From: Salvator merianae
Taxonomy: Eukaryota; Chordata; Lepidosauria; Squamata; Teiidae
Direction of reading: 5' to 3'
Length of the DNA stretch: 64,000 nucleotides
NCBI GenBank assembly: GCA_003586115.2
Contig: QVOM02000072.1
Location: 3,736,347 to 3,800,346 of the forward strand
In this document: one piece after another, positions 1-12,593 of the stretch
Position numbering within the stretch: the stretch's first letter is position 1
How the letters are laid out: the number at the start of each line of letters is the position of its first letter
The notes under the pieces: generated by a model
The model's input: the letters and a program-made list of their open reading frames with translations, nothing else
Databases searched by the model: none
Told to the model about the DNA's origin: nothing
Translations under genes and position numbers: made by a program

Positions 1-205
1 AACTGGCTCCTTCCCCGTTCTCACATCGCAAAGTAAAGCGGGCTAGCGATCTGGAATGGCTTGAGAACTCATTAAATCCGAATCCAAAGTAGTCCGGATT
101 TCGCCAATTTAGTCCAGAAAGACTACGGAACGGCAAGATCATGTCGGGCCAGCGGGAACTGAAGACGGCCTGTAAACTAATTAAATGCCGTGAGGGAACG
201 CGGCC
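1..205 (+). mobile_element. Terminal part of 1.2-1.5 kb TIR DNA transposon, cut by window edge
   Basis: This segment matches 17165-17382 and the reverse complement of 8217-8400. It ends at GAACGCGGCC (205), the same outer end as the other two copies. Only the right end is present; the rest lies left of the window. Confidence 0.75.
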
Positions 206-2069
206 AAAGAGTCTTCAACTTCATAGGGAAATCTGGGTGGAAAAAGCATTACCTGTGTAAAGTTACCTGCTTTCTTGAGAGCAAGCAACTTCAGGTGATT
301 GACGGCTTGCTGGAGGAGGCTGATTGTGAAGTTGCTACTGCAGCCAATGAACACAAAAAACATGAAGCAGTATTTTACCTCATGTGCTGGCTGCAGCTCA
401 GGCTTCTCCACTTACTTGCTAAAAATATTTAAGTGATCACCAATTCATACTATCTTTATATTGGTACCAGGTTATAGCTCCAGTTCTTAGCTACAAGGAA
501 ATAGATGAGTTGAAGGAAGTCTTGTGCAGTCAAAGGACGTTTCTGCCCTTACCGTAGTGGACCACGTCAGCAGGTCTGGGTCAAGCTGGAGTTGTCCATT
601 ATCAGATCCAATCCACCTGCCCTGGAACAACCATCTGCATTTGGATGGCTGTTCTGGGACAGCTGCCATGCCAGCCCTGAAGAGCGTGCAATCTTCAGAG
701 CCAGTCTCCACATTCTCCTGCATTCAGACCCCCCAGGGGAGCCATTACCAGGCCAGGTGGTCATTTTGGGTCACTTAGTCTGGGCTGCACTCTGTCCAAT
801 GCAGACAGACTGTACTAGCAGTGGGTGTGGTCTCCCTTCAGCCAGTCCACTATGTGGAGGGAGGAGGCCACCAGTCCTCTGGAGGAACTGATCTGAAGGT
901 AATTGTGGAAAAGGCCAAAGAGTGCCAGGGCGTTTTAATGTATCACTCACTATGCTCATGGCATTACATTACAAAAATTCCTTCAGGGTGATGCAAGAGG
1001 ACTTCTTGGGACAGCCACATATAGGAAGGGAGTGTCAGGGAAAGGCCAAATTTCTGTGTAAAGCAAGCAAAATCCCCGCCTGTCAGTTGATGGGTTTTCC
1101 CCTGTTTAGAGCAAACACCCTTTCCACTATAGACTAGAGAGGTTCTCTGTTGTGTCGTTCATGGATGCAATCCTGTTTTCACAAACAGATTCACAGGAAC
1201 TTTAGTCCATTCATACAGGTCTAGCAGGTACTTTCAGCATAAACAGAAAAATAAATTCCTCCACCTAGAAATATGAAGACCTGGAGCACAAAACAGAAGA
1301 AAACAAAGAAACCCCAACCCACCCAGGAAATTCTTCTCTCCATATTTATCTGTCCTTTTCAGGTCATGAAGATGTGTGGTTGGCAAGCAAGCTTTAGAGC
1401 ACTCAAAAAATTGCATAGCAACAAACCGCCACTGTCGTCCTGATATTTCCTTGAACTGACAGTCAGAGCACAGCGACTGTTGGTTTAGGAAGCAGCAAGG
1501 CTCAAATCAGCCCTGCTTTTTACCAAGCGACTAAGTTTAAAGCGTGTGAGGAGGAGATGGGGAAACTCTAGCCCTTTTGCTACTTCACATGTCCTAGGGC
1601 GGGTATCTATGTCATCTTGTCAGCAATTTAAACCTCAGTACTCTTTTTGATTCACACTTAATACTTGCAGAGGCAGTACATCATTCAAAGACAGTGACCT
1701 CATCAACATGGGTTATTTTGATTGAATTAATGAATTACTTCTTGGCAGCTCCCTTTGTTTGAATAATTGGTTTATCTCTACCTGGGCATCTCCCTGAATT
1801 CTGTTTCTTTTACTTTCAGTTTAAGAATAATTATATCATGATGCTGCAATGCCAGTCTGAGGCAATAATAACCAGCCTGTGACTTCAGAAACTGCAACAA
1901 TCATTTTGGATTTACTCCAAGATCCATAACAGATTATGTGGTATTTGCAACTGGGGAATCAGGATTTCATCATTCCTTTCCCTCTTGCATCACCACCCAC
2001 CCACTATTATCACTATTTTTTTAAATTTAAATGCATTAATCTCCTTTCTTAGGGAATTAAAATTGATTT
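206..2069. other. No gene recognised
   Basis: Ordinary vertebrate intergenic-type sequence. Short open frames occur on both strands but overlap each other, have no domain I recognise and no supporting splice pattern. An AT-rich part runs from about 1620 to 2069. Confidence 0.5.
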
Positions 2070-2545
2070 GCATAGAAAATAGAATATTATTTATTTATTT
2101 ATTATTTCATTACATCTATATCACACCCTTCACCTGACCGTCAAAGGGCTGGTCGCCAGCACTCAATAAAAAACAAATTAGTAAAACAGAATAAAAATAC
2201 ATTAAAATATAACTTCCCCCCATGCTTGTAGGACCACATTCAGAGGAAGCTAAGCCTCAAAGGCCTGGGTGAAGAGATGTTTTAATCAGATGCCACAAAC
2301 AATATAAAGTTGGTGATGCCTGGCATATCTCCAGAGGATGGCCATTCCAAAGCCTGGGGGCCAGCACAGAAAAGGTCCTCTCATGTGCCATCAGTCCTCA
2401 TGCCTCTGTGCGTGGCACAACTACACAAATGGCCTCCTCTTCTGATCTTAATGGCTAGGCAAGTCTGTATGGGAGGAGACACTCCTTCAGATAGTTGGGG
2501 CCCAAACCGGATTCTGTGTAATAATTCTGAAATATTTATATGAAT
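2070..2545 (-). mobile_element. L2-like LINE 3' fragment
   Basis: It begins with an ATTT-rich run and continues with text shared with 59630-59800 (for example TATGGGAGGAG-CACTCCTT and the 'aaggcc' end), the inverted 3' end of an L2 element. Degraded, no coding capacity left. Confidence 0.6.
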
Positions 2546-2599
2546 ATGAAATGTATGGTAACTTCTGAGGCCCTAATCTTCAGCATGCTGCATTATTCT

Positions 2600-3480
2600 G
2601 ATGGGCATGAAGGATATAGATTTAAAAATGGATGTAGCCCACTGGGGTAGTTGACATCAGGACCGTGTTGTCCGCATATAAAAGAATATTGATTTCCCTA
2701 GACATAATACGTGGTGTGTGATAATCTTTGTGATTTAACAGCTCCACCACATCATTCACATAAAAGCAGAAATGGAAAGGTGCTAAAATGCAGCCTTGTC
2801 GGACGCCAGATGTGGTGCCAATTGCTTGAGAAAGAGCACCACTAGTCCCCATTCATGCTTTTAGACAGGTCTCTGAACAAAGAGCAATGATAAGGGCAAG
2901 CAGTCCAGTGTCTATATTAGCGGCTGCCAACTTATCCCATAATATGGCTCTGCTTATGGAGTCAAATGTGGCTGAAAGACACTGCATACTGGGAGCAGTC
3001 CAGCTGCTCCTGCTACAGCTGTGGACAACGATTTAGTTGTCCACAGCTAGTAGCATTCAGGAGTATCTGCAGATGCTCCCAAACACTCGGACGCTCACTA
3101 GCACGTAAGTGCAAACAGACCCATTATCTCATAGTTGCCTCTTGGGCAGAAAATCACACTGATCTTCATGAATAAAACTTTGTAAACTCAAATTAGTTAC
3201 CTGGTGTTTTAACCTTTCTGCAAAAATTGCTGTAAAAACGTTTATAATCATTGTTCAATAATGATATTGGCCTATAAGCGTTTGCCAATGTCAAATCCTG
3301 CTCTTCTTTTGGTAGGCTTGGCTCACCAATCAATCCACTGTACTTTTGAGATATTGCACATTAGGCAGCACTGAAACATCGGCACTTTAAGACCGGGTGG
3401 TTGGAACACGGGATATTTTGACCAGAACCCTCCTCACTTTTCTTGTCCTGGGCCATTTATTATCAGTCTTAAATTTCACT
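2600..3480 (-). mobile_element. R4/Dong-like or similar LINE, reverse transcriptase remnant
   Basis: On the minus strand, broken frames read YRPISLLNNDYK (about 3270), FDSISRAILWDKLA (about 2950) and then GVRQGCILAP and ILLYADNTVL (about 2800-2660). These are RT motifs in order, clearly neither CR1 nor L2. The catalytic YADD is YADN, so it is dead. About 2995-3125 is foreign sequence similar to 42645-42780 and interrupts it. The exact clade is uncertain. Confidence 0.7.
2995..3125. repeat. Short repeat inserted in LINE, related to 42645-42780
   Basis: Both copies start GAGCAGTCCAGCTGCTCC and carry a small inverted repeat around the words ttgtggagcacaa or gtggacaac. A more distant relative is near 14370-14480. 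Probably a nonautonomous DNA element; ends not defined. Confidence 0.5.
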
Positions 3481-5469
3481 ATTATATTATTTTAAAAGAT
3501 GCATTGTTACACTTCCTGTGTAAAACAGTAGTCACAGAGAAAATCCTTGCAAACCACAGATTCACAAATATAGAATCCTTATGCCTGTGGTTGATGCATA
3601 GTGAGGGGAACAGCCATCCGTGGATTGGGATGACCTCATGTCGCAATGTGTGTGAACCTCCTATGGTGACATCTCCACTTGGTGCTCCATTTACCAGTAT
3701 CAGAGAATCTGGCCTTCTGCAGCAGTGGCCACTTGCCCAACTTGCAAGGGCTCTTGTTACTATCTTCTGGGCCATAGACAGGGCTATGTTAGATGGTGCC
3801 AAAATCCAGCTGGCACTGGGATCAGAATCCTATATACAGAGTGTATGCAATGCATAGCACACAGTGTCCTTTAGAAACCACATGAGGTATAATTTATGAA
3901 GCTTGGGTGGAAAGAGGGGGGAAAGGCTCCCTGTCTGGCACCTGAGGAAGAAGAAACAGAAGGCAAGATGAAGGAAGTGTCTGCTGTAAGTCAGCTGCAG
4001 CTTTATCGCTGCCCCAGAATGTCTGTACCCATGTAACCAGGTCCACTGTCAGAATTCACCACCTTAGGCCATTTGATTTCCATGCCTCAAAGAGTTGAGA
4101 ACAGGCTTAGTAGGAAAGCTTCATGTTCTTTCTTTATTAGCGATAACAGAATATAAAGGATAGTTGCAAGCAGGAAGCATATAATAGTTCCAAACCGTTC
4201 TTCATTCCCACACCCCTCTGTCTCAGTACCTGGTAGACTAAGCATCCAGGCTCCCAGGCCTTCAGCATTCCAGCTACCCACCAACAAGGGGAAACATTGA
4301 ATTAGTGAGAAAAGCAAACAGGCGTAGCTGAGATTTGAGAAGATGCAAAGATGGCTGCACAGTGGCCAACGTGCTGACACCCACTAGGTCTGGATACCCA
4401 AGGAGTTAATTGCTATATTCCATGCCATCCATTTAAACTCCTGTGTGCTGATGGCACCTCACTCTGTCTTTCCATTCCATCATGTTCTGTTTGGAGATAC
4501 CAGTGGGTAAAAGTGGTGTTTCGTGATTACAGTAAATCCCATCCTGTCAGCTCTCTCATGCTTGCCTTGACAACGTAGAATTAACTCACTTTTAAGCCAC
4601 AGATCTGCAGGTTCAAAGGCTATTTGCTCTTTGGGATGTGCACACATTCAAACAAAGATATGCACACTTACGGCTGCCCACCCTCTTGCCTTGGTTTCCT
4701 GGAGAATGCCCCAAGCGAAAACATAAGTCATAGCACGCTTGGACTTTCTGCCCATCTAGATATGTTTCTTCCTGGAATATCTTGCAAATTTACTAGCCCC
4801 TTGAGCTACCCAAAGCCACTGTTAAGGCTCATCTTTTGAGTGCACCAGGTTTCATTTCAACCTATAAAAGACAGGGTTTTGAACCTCATTTTTGGCTATT
4901 CCTTGTGTATGATACCTACAGATATACCATCAGCTGCTTAGAACAAGCTACCCACCATTTGAAACCTGTAGGAAAAATCTATAACCTATTAAGGATAGGT
5001 ATATCTTTTTTATTTCTCTCCTGTCTTTCTGAGATGTTCTACAAGTTGCAGCATCATACCGCTGCCTCTCTTTCCTGTGCTTATGTGAGTGTGTGATATT
5101 ATAATTTTCTTTCCCCCTCCCATCTCTGATCCCCCACTTCTCCCAAATAACCCAAATCATATATTCACCATTCTGTTTGCTAGTATTAGTGATTATTTAA
5201 GTGTCTGTAAAGTTAGAAAGTTTGTTGTTGTTTGCTTTTCAATCACGGGCAACAAAGAATTTAAAATAAGGATCATTTTGTAACGTTCATATTTTAATTA
5301 ATATGCTAGCGAGCTAATAAATTTCCCCATTGTCGTATATCTGGTTTGTGCTGTGCGTTGTGTGTTATGTGTCGGTAATGCTGGGTAAAACGTTCAGGAG
5401 GTGCCAAGACCATTATGTAAAAGATCTCTTGTCCCTAAACATGTACAGAGAGACAGAGCATATTTCATA
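3481..5469. other. No gene recognised
   Basis: Intergenic-type sequence. Several 70-117 codon frames occur, on both strands, but none shows a domain, signal peptide or family match that I can support. Confidence 0.5.
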
Positions 5470-5735
5470 ACAAACTTCAAACTGGATTCAGGCAAGATAT
5501 AATTTCAGGTTTTGAGTCTAGGAAATGGGGATCGGATTGCACTTCTCTTGAAGGAATGGGTGTGAATTCAAGGCATGTGCTCTGCCTGGATTTATCACTG
5601 TCAGTTGAGATTCTAGTGGCATGGGCAACCAGAAATGCCTATTTCCACTTCCAGCTGGTTTGTCATGTCTGGCCATTCCTGGACATGAATAGCTTGGCCA
5701 GTTATCCAGGTTCCAATGGCTGCCAGATGAAGACC
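5470..5735 (+). mobile_element. L2 LINE 3' ORF fragment
   Basis: It follows the same text as 10010-10200 and 26400-26560: 'gatttatcactgtcagttgagattc', 'cttccagctggtttg' and 'cttggccagt', the post-RT part of L2. Truncated at both ends and full of frame breaks. Confidence 0.65.
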
Positions 5736-7814
5736 CTTTCTGCACAGGCCAATAGCGCAGTTCAGGAAGAGGTCGAGGGCCCTCCCCTCTGCAGGATAGG
5801 GGGAGCCCTGCCCCCTCCGAGAATGCTCCATCTGCATGGATGGAGCAACAGAGAGGCATAGGGTACCCAAAATGACCTCAACAACAAAGTCTACCAGCAG
5901 ACTAGCGAGCCTACTCTGGAACAGAGGGTCATTTGCAGAAGGCACACCACCCCCTGTTCTGATATACAAGGGATGCATTTCAGTGGTGCAACAGGAAGCA
6001 ACACCGGAAGTTGGTGTGCCAGCAAAACAGGCCCTCCTGGGAACTCTGAAGGCCAGAAACTTCAGAGGCTGGGTGCTGACTGAGAGAAACACGGGTCTTT
6101 GAACCTCTGAATAGAATACCTTGTGAACAAAGTTGGTGAAGCAGCATAAGCTTTATTAAAGTACATTCGTGCAAGAATGAGTGTCCTAAGCACATAGGCA
6201 CACCCAAGTAACTGAAGCATCCAACTTTTATTCCCTAAGCATGGCCACTCAGTCCCTCCCTCTGTTCCCATTGGTTAGGTACTTAGAGGTTCACAACATA
6301 TCCGAAGCACCTAAACATAACACGTGAATCCCCGCCCCTGTTTACATCTCCCACTCCTCACATTGTCTAACCCCTTTACTCTTATTTGTTTTCTCCCTTA
6401 TATGGTTCAAGCATGCTAAAGCTGTGTGTGTGTCCACCACAAGCTATATCCTGTTATTCTGTCTTCTTTGTTCTTGTTACATACATAGTTTCAGCTATAG
6501 GTACATTTGACCACAAGCAACATCCTGTAGCTTGTTCTAAACTTTTACCCCTATGAATCTTCATCTGTGAAAGCAACAATTTGTTCTTTCTTACACTGAC
6601 TCTTGAGGGTTGACCTAGCCTTCAGAGTTGGCAGCTGGGTCTGAGACGGTACAGACCATCCAAAATGTGGATGGACTGTCTCAGAGGAAGACGGGTTGTT
6701 ACGCCCTGGTCTAGGGTCCCGTTCCCCCCCAACCCCATGGTCCAGGATACCAAAGATGAGTGCAGAAATAGCCTGCTGTGATGCACTACTCTGGGCTGCC
6801 TTTTAATATCTTTTGGAAACTGGAGCTAGAGTAAAATGCAAAGGCAAGGCTACTAATGGGTATTCTGAGCCAGATATGCATGCCAGTCTTAAATGGCTAG
6901 CACTGGCTGACAATCTGCAACTGAGCTCGATTCAAGGAATTAATCTGCTTTTATTAATTTTTATATGTTAGCTGCACTGAGATTTCTGCATATCCTATGC
7001 TCCAGCGACTGTTAGCTACAATTTGAGAAAGATTCTCTTTAGATTACAACTCCCACAACCCAAACACGCAGTAGCTATAATGGGAATCAAAGTCCAAAAA
7101 AGGAATTCCTGGGAACTCTGTGATAATATATGCATGTGAATCATTAATAATAACTCTAGTTTCGGAGCAGGAAGAGGCATGCTACATTTTCTCAAATGCA
7201 GTGGTGACGCCATCAGAGTAATCAGAGGTGAATAATTGTTTTCCAAATTTACTTTATTAATCTAGATTAAGTTTCTTTTACTTCTGGCCAGTTATTCACA
7301 TGAGTTGGTAGCCTTTACAAAGAACTAGTGCCACCTATAGGTACATCCAAGGAAGTAGCGTGTGAGCTTAAATTTCCCTGGACTGTCGGAGGAAAAATTT
7401 GAAAAGTGATGATAACACAATAGAATAAATTTACTGACTGCTACTAAAATAAATTCCTGCTTGGGGGGGGGGAGGGAACCTCACTCTTTGTCAGTCTGAT
7501 CTTAAAAACTCTGCAACAATAATACTAGCCAAATTTATGCAGACAAGAGGGGGAAATGGCTTATGAAAACAAGTGGTTCTTTAAAATAATTTTCTTCACC
7601 TTGTACCAGCTTCTTGGCATAGGAAATCTGCATTTCTAAAATGAAACTGCTGTGTAATGTTCTCTACAACTTCACACATTTAGAAATATTCACAGTATTT
7701 CTTAGTATAGGGAAACTGTAAGCTATCCCAGCTCTGTGGTTGCAAGTTAACATGAAAGAACAATCGGAAAATGTCTTAAATTTACCACAGAGGGATTTTT
7801 TTTTTACCACTGGC
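5736..7814. other. No gene recognised
   Basis: No coding exon is recognised. 5738-5760 starts with a 'tttctgcacag' word common to short TIR elements elsewhere in the window. 7036-7110 has the 'ctcccacaac' type of old DNA-transposon end. Otherwise unassigned. Confidence 0.45.
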
Positions 7815-8216
7815 TCTTAAAGAGGTAGTGCATCCAACCCTCAAGAGGTCCTCTCTGGATCAAGAAGACCTAGACAGCTATCGTCCGGTGGTCAACATAT
7901 GTTTTTTGAACAAGGTATTGGAGAAAGCCATGTTCAGCTGCAGGCATTCTTGGAGGAAGCTGATTATTTAGACCCATTTCAATCTGGCTTCAAGCCTGGT
8001 TAAGGAACAGAAACCGCCTTCGTTGCCCTGGTTCATAACCTTCTTCAGGAGAAAGGCAGAGGGAGTGTGACCCTGTTGCTTCTCTTGGATATCTTGGCAG
8101 CTTTTAATACCATCAGCCATGGTATACTTCTGGAAAGGCTATGGAGTTTGGAAGTTGGAAGCACTGTGTTATGGTGGTTCCGTTCCTATCTCTAAGGCTG
8201 ATCCCAGAGAATGATA
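7815..8216 (+). mobile_element. L2 LINE reverse transcriptase, part 1
   Basis: Broken frames read LKRSSLDQEDLDSYRPVVN and further L2 RT text up to the word 'gatcccagagaatgata'. The same element resumes at 9707 after a 1490-bp DNA transposon, so this is one L2 copy split by insertion. Confidence 0.8.
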
Positions 8217-8749
8217 GGCCACGTCCCGACACAGCATTTAACCAGTTTACAGGCCATCTTCAGTTCCCGCTGTCCCAACATGATCTTGCCTTTCTGTTGT
8301 TCTTCTGGACTAAATTGGTGAAATCTGGACTACTTTTCATTCAGATTTAATGAGTTCTCAAGCCATTCCAGATCACTAGCCCGTTTTACTTTGCCATGTG
8401 AGAATGCAGAAGGAGACTATTTGGGAGGGATCGAACGTTGGAGGGGGCGTGCAGAGGGAGGGATCCTCATTTCCTGCCGTCCAATGACCAACTTTATTGT
8501 CGGCGTTATGCTTGGGGGAGTGGGCATGCACCACGGTCAACAGGGATGAATGGGCAGGGAGCACAGTACTTCCTCCTTTCTAGGCATGCAGACACACATG
8601 CGTGCACAGGGACAAGTCGGATGGCAAGTTTTCTCTTTCCCACCCTCAAGCCTAGGCTGCCTAGAATTCTGTAGACTTTCAGACTTGACTAAAGCAACAG
8701 CAGCAGTTTCCCTGCATGCTAGGCATGCAGACACACACACGTGCGCAGG

Positions 8750-9000
8750 GACAAGCCTGACGACAAGTTTTCTTTCCCTTCTACAGATTTGTGCAACTTC
8801 AGAGCTCTGTAGAGCGGTAGCAGCACCTCCCCTCTTGTTTCTAGGCATGCAGACACCAAGAACAGAGAAGGTGAAAGTGGAGGACTTTCACCTTCTCTGT
8901 GCTTGGAGTCTGCATAGGTAGAAAAGAGGGGAGATGCTGCTGTTGTTCTGCTGAGCTCTGAACTTGCGCAATTCTGTAGAAGGGAAAGAAAACTTGCCGT
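8750..9000. repeat. Imperfect palindrome inside TIR transposon
   Basis: The left arm from 'gcgcagggacaag' to 8877 is repeated inverted from 8885 to about 9000. The core is a perfect 16-bp stem ACAGAGAAGGTGAAAG (8862-8877) with a 7-nt loop. A direct partial copy of the left arm ('ctaggcatgcagacacac') also sits at about 8580-8630 and 8720-8760. Confidence 0.8.
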
Positions 9001-9120
9001 GGGGCTAGGCAGGCTGAAGAGCTGACAGGACAGGGAGAGCAAGGGGAAGCCTGCAAAAAGGCGCCCCACCTCGTGCCTACCTTGACCCATCTTCTGTCCC
9101 AGCTCTCTGCAACACCCCCC

Positions 9121-9158
9121 CTCCTCTCTCTCTCTCTCACACACACACAAACACACAG
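9121..9158. repeat. CT/CA simple repeat
   Basis: (CT)n followed directly by (CA)n, inside the TIR transposon. Confidence 0.9.
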
Positions 9159-9706
9159 AACACTGCATGTAAACTGGCTGCCAAAGAAGAACTGGGGGGT
9201 GGGGTGTTGAGAGGATCATTAACACAGAGAGATTGCTGAGGGAGAACTTTTTTGTGGGGATGAGAGAAATTTTCTTATTATTTTTAAAGCGTGGAAAAGC
9301 AAAAAAAACCAAAACCCAACAACCAGCCATCCTCCCAAAGCAGTTTCTCCCCACACCTTGCTTTGATCCCTTGTTTTGGATCTAACAAGGAGATTATGAG
9401 GCTTTTTTCTTTTAATTCAAAGAAGGTGTTTGTAAAAGGGCAGAGCTTGACTTTCCTGCCCCTGTGAAGTCAAGATTTGAATGTTGGGACTGCAGCCAAT
9501 CACTGACTGCCCAGGGTGGGGAATTTGGTGAGGGGTGGAGGCAGAAAAAGTATGGTTCCCTGTACCAAGTGCAAGAAACATCAATGTGAGAACGAGCAAG
9601 TCCGAATTGAGTCCCTGTCAAAACGCAAGTGTGGGAATGTCAGAAGACGAATTCAGTCCTTGTACTCTTCTGATACGGATTAAATTTACAATGTCGGACT
9701 GCGCCC

Positions 9707-10795
9707 ATAGTGGGAGATTCCTGCTCGACATCCTGGGAACTCACTTGCAGGGTTCCTCAGGGATCAGTCTTATCTCCCATGCTTTTCAGTATCTATATGA
9801 AACCGTTGGGTGAGGTCATCAGGAGATTTGGAGTGAAGTGTTATCAAGATGCAGATGACACTTAGCTCTATCTCTCTGTGCCATTTGAATCAGGAGAGGT
9901 GGTTAAAATGCTGGACAGGTGTTTGGGGGCAGTAATGGGTTGGATGGGGGCCAATAAATTGAAACTGAATCCAGACAGGACGGAGGTGCTGAATGGCACA
10001 GGGTTTTGAGTCAGCAAAGTTGGGAGGCGTCCTGTTTTCAATGGGGTTGTAATGCCCTGAAAGGGACAGATGTGATGCTTGAATCTCAGATGGATGTGGT
10101 GGCCAAGAGTACCTACTTCCAGCTCCAGTTGGTTTGCCAACTCCAGCCCTTTCTGGACAGAGATGATCTGGCCACAGTAACCCATGCTTTGGTAACTTCC
10201 AGACTGAATTATTGTAACATGTTTTACATGGGGCTGCCCTTGAAGACTGTTTGGAAGCTGCAGCTACTGCAGAATGCAGCAGCAAACAGAACAATTGGCC
10301 AAATGCACATCACACCAGTCTTAAAAGAACTTCACTGGCTGCCAGTTTACTACCAAACCTAATTTAAGGTGTTAACTTTAACCTATATGGACCTAAATGA
10401 CTTGGCCCCCAAATGTCTAAAGGAATGCCTTCTCCCATATTGACCTGCCTGCCCCTGAATATCTACAGGGGAGCCCCTCCTGGTTGTACCACTACCTTCA
10501 GTAGTTAAGGAGGTGGGGACCTGGGATATGGCCTTCTCAACAGTAGCCCCCAGACTATGGAATAGTCTCCCTCCTGAGGTGCATCAGGCACCCTCACTTC
10601 ATAGGTTCAGGAAATCTGTAAATCAGGCACCTATTTACCCTGATCTTTAGCTAAGTAACAGCTTCCCCTCCCCTCTTTCAGGCACTGTCATTGTTTTTAA
10701 TGTGTCCATTTTATATTCTGTTTTCATTGTTGTAACCCGCCCAGAGACCTTTAGGTATGGGGCAGGATAGAAATGCAAATAATAAATGAATAATT
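9707..10795 (+). mobile_element. L2 LINE, part 2 with 3' end
   Basis: Continuation of the L2 copy at 7815. It reads CGVPQG-like text, the catalytic region (YADDT equivalent near 9845, with an in-frame stop right after), the C-terminal part (10080-10360), then the 3'UTR with 'ttgtaacccgcccagagacc' and an AATAAATGA-type short-repeat tail at 10780-10800. Defective. Confidence 0.85.
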
Positions 10796-11034
10796 ATTAT
10801 TATTAACTTTGCCATCTGGGTATTTTTAAAACAGCTGCTTCCTTCTCCATCTACATTTGCTTCCACTTTTTTGGCTTGACCAAATGTACTGAGATAAATT
10901 TATTACTTTCAAGAAACATTTGAAACTTGCCTTGTAGCTTGTGGCATAGCAAAAGATGCACTGGGAATAAAGCTCAGTCAAGCATTCTAGTTTTGATATA
11001 CTGGGGGTTCAGAATACAATACAACAATGGGGTT
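10796..11034. other. No gene recognised
   Basis: Short unassigned stretch between the L2 tail and a hAT-like fragment. Confidence 0.4.
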
Positions 11035-11215
11035 CCCAACCTTTTTTCACTTCCATACCCCTTTTCTATCAATTGTAACCTTCATATTAGCAAAATGTTT
11101 ATAATTAATATAGCTGCTGCTATTTCAAGTATTCCACCATTATTTGATTTTTTCTCATACCCCTCAATGTCTTGTTTTGTATCCCTGGGGTATATTGTAT
11201 GAGCTCCAACAATTC
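11035..11215 (+). mobile_element. hAT-like nonautonomous fragment, related to 55174-55376
   Basis: It shares the GGTTCCCAACC end and the body ('cttcatattagcaaaatgttt', 'tattccaccattatt') with the complete copy at 55174-55376. The right terminal repeat is lost. Confidence 0.75.
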
Positions 11216-12593
11216 CTTTTTCAACCCACTAGGTGCCACTCTTATCCTTAGGAGCCATATAAAGTACGATGCTGACTAAATACTGCAGGCAGCTGGAGTG
11301 ATTTTCACCTCAGCAGTTTCAGTTGGTTAAAAACTCAGTGCAGTGGGTTCACTTTAGAATCTGTTGCATGTTTACATCTTCTAAAATTTGAGCAATACTT
11401 CTAGAACCAGAAATTTAATTTCAGAGCACCTTTTTGGGGGACCCCAAATCAAAGACTCCTAAACTACACTGGCTTTTGACCCCAGTTCATGGGAACTCAA
11501 GTTCAACAAACAAGAGGTTCTGAACTCTGTTTAGTTTGCTTCTGTAAGTGACAACCTGTGGTAGCCTTTAAGGATAAAATCTAAAATACTGTATCCACTC
11601 ATGTGGAAGTGAACCACATTAAACTAAATGGAACTGATTGTGTTTCAACTTAGGCTGCAGTCACACCTTCACTTTAAAGCTTCTTCAGTTCATTTTAGGA
11701 CCTGGTAGACCACATCTGTGAATTCCTGTCAGTTTCCCTTGGGGACTTTCCACCCTCCACGAGGACTTTCCTACATTCGGATAATCACAGCTCTGAAACC
11801 GTTATAGTGCTTTACTCCGTTTTTATTTTCAAACGTGTGGGCACGGAAGAAGTCTAAAGAGACTGAACCATGCTGTGGTGGGCGGTTGCAGCTGAACTTC
11901 CCTTTTCCTCCTGGCCAATGTGAGACGTTTGGGCATTACCCAGAGTTCATTTCATTCCCTCCTTCTCGCTTCCTCCACAGCATCACCAGCCTGCCTCGAT
12001 AGTTAACTTCCAGAAGAGCAAAGAGCTGCCTTTCAGCAGCTACATTTCATTTTATCTTTTTTTAGAAAAGAGAAAAGTGCTCTTCTGCTGCATCGCACTC
12101 TCTGCCTGTGGAGCAGGGCTCACTTCCCTGCATTGTCTGTGGACAGATTTCCCTGCATCATCTCTGGACAGTCTTCGCTGCCCCTTTCCCTGGCCGTCTA
12201 CCTCCACACCATCCCCTCACGTCCCAGCCATGTCCTTAGAGATCGGATTCTGTCTGGCCAGAGATTGAAACACCATTGATTTTTTTTTTTAATAAGACAG
12301 TTTTCCGGAAATGTGCAAATGCAGAATTACACATATAAACCAAATGGAGGGTTTTTGCGCTAATTTCCACGTGTGCTTATTTATGATCGTCTGGGGAACA
12401 GTCTTCTTGTGCCACCGCCCCATGAGGTTGCTAAAGCGAGCCCCCATGGATGAATTCTTGGGCTTGGCTGACATGATGTGTGGTGCTGTGGAGCTGTACA
12501 TTAAGAGGAGAAATTAGACCGGGGAAGGAAGGGAGAAAGTTTTATGTCTCTTTAAAGTTCCTTTAAAGAAACTTCCTGTCCCTTTAACTTAGC
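11216..12593. other. No gene recognised
   Basis: Non-repetitive by eye. A GC-moderate part at 11880-12270 has short open frames without any family I recognise. Confidence 0.45.

Larger units (their letters stand above)
8217..9706 (-). mobile_element. TIR DNA transposon (1490 bp) inserted in L2, PIF/Harbinger-like TSD
   Basis: Left end GGCCACGTCCCGACA and right end (reverse complement) GGGCGCAGTCCGACA are terminal inverted repeats; both continue to a shared TTTAA. The flanks give a 3-bp duplication ATA (8214-8216, 9707-9709), and removing the element restores the L2 text. The ends match 1-205 and 16189-17382. The interior has no transposase frame I can recognise and holds a large imperfect palindrome (8750-9000). 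Superfamily is inferred only from the 3-bp duplication and could be wrong. Confidence 0.75.

Noticed and set aside
8719..9354. 211-codon minus-strand frame as a transposase
   Set aside because: It spans the palindrome of the TIR element and is low in complexity (Ser/Leu/Phe); no DDE or zinc-finger pattern.
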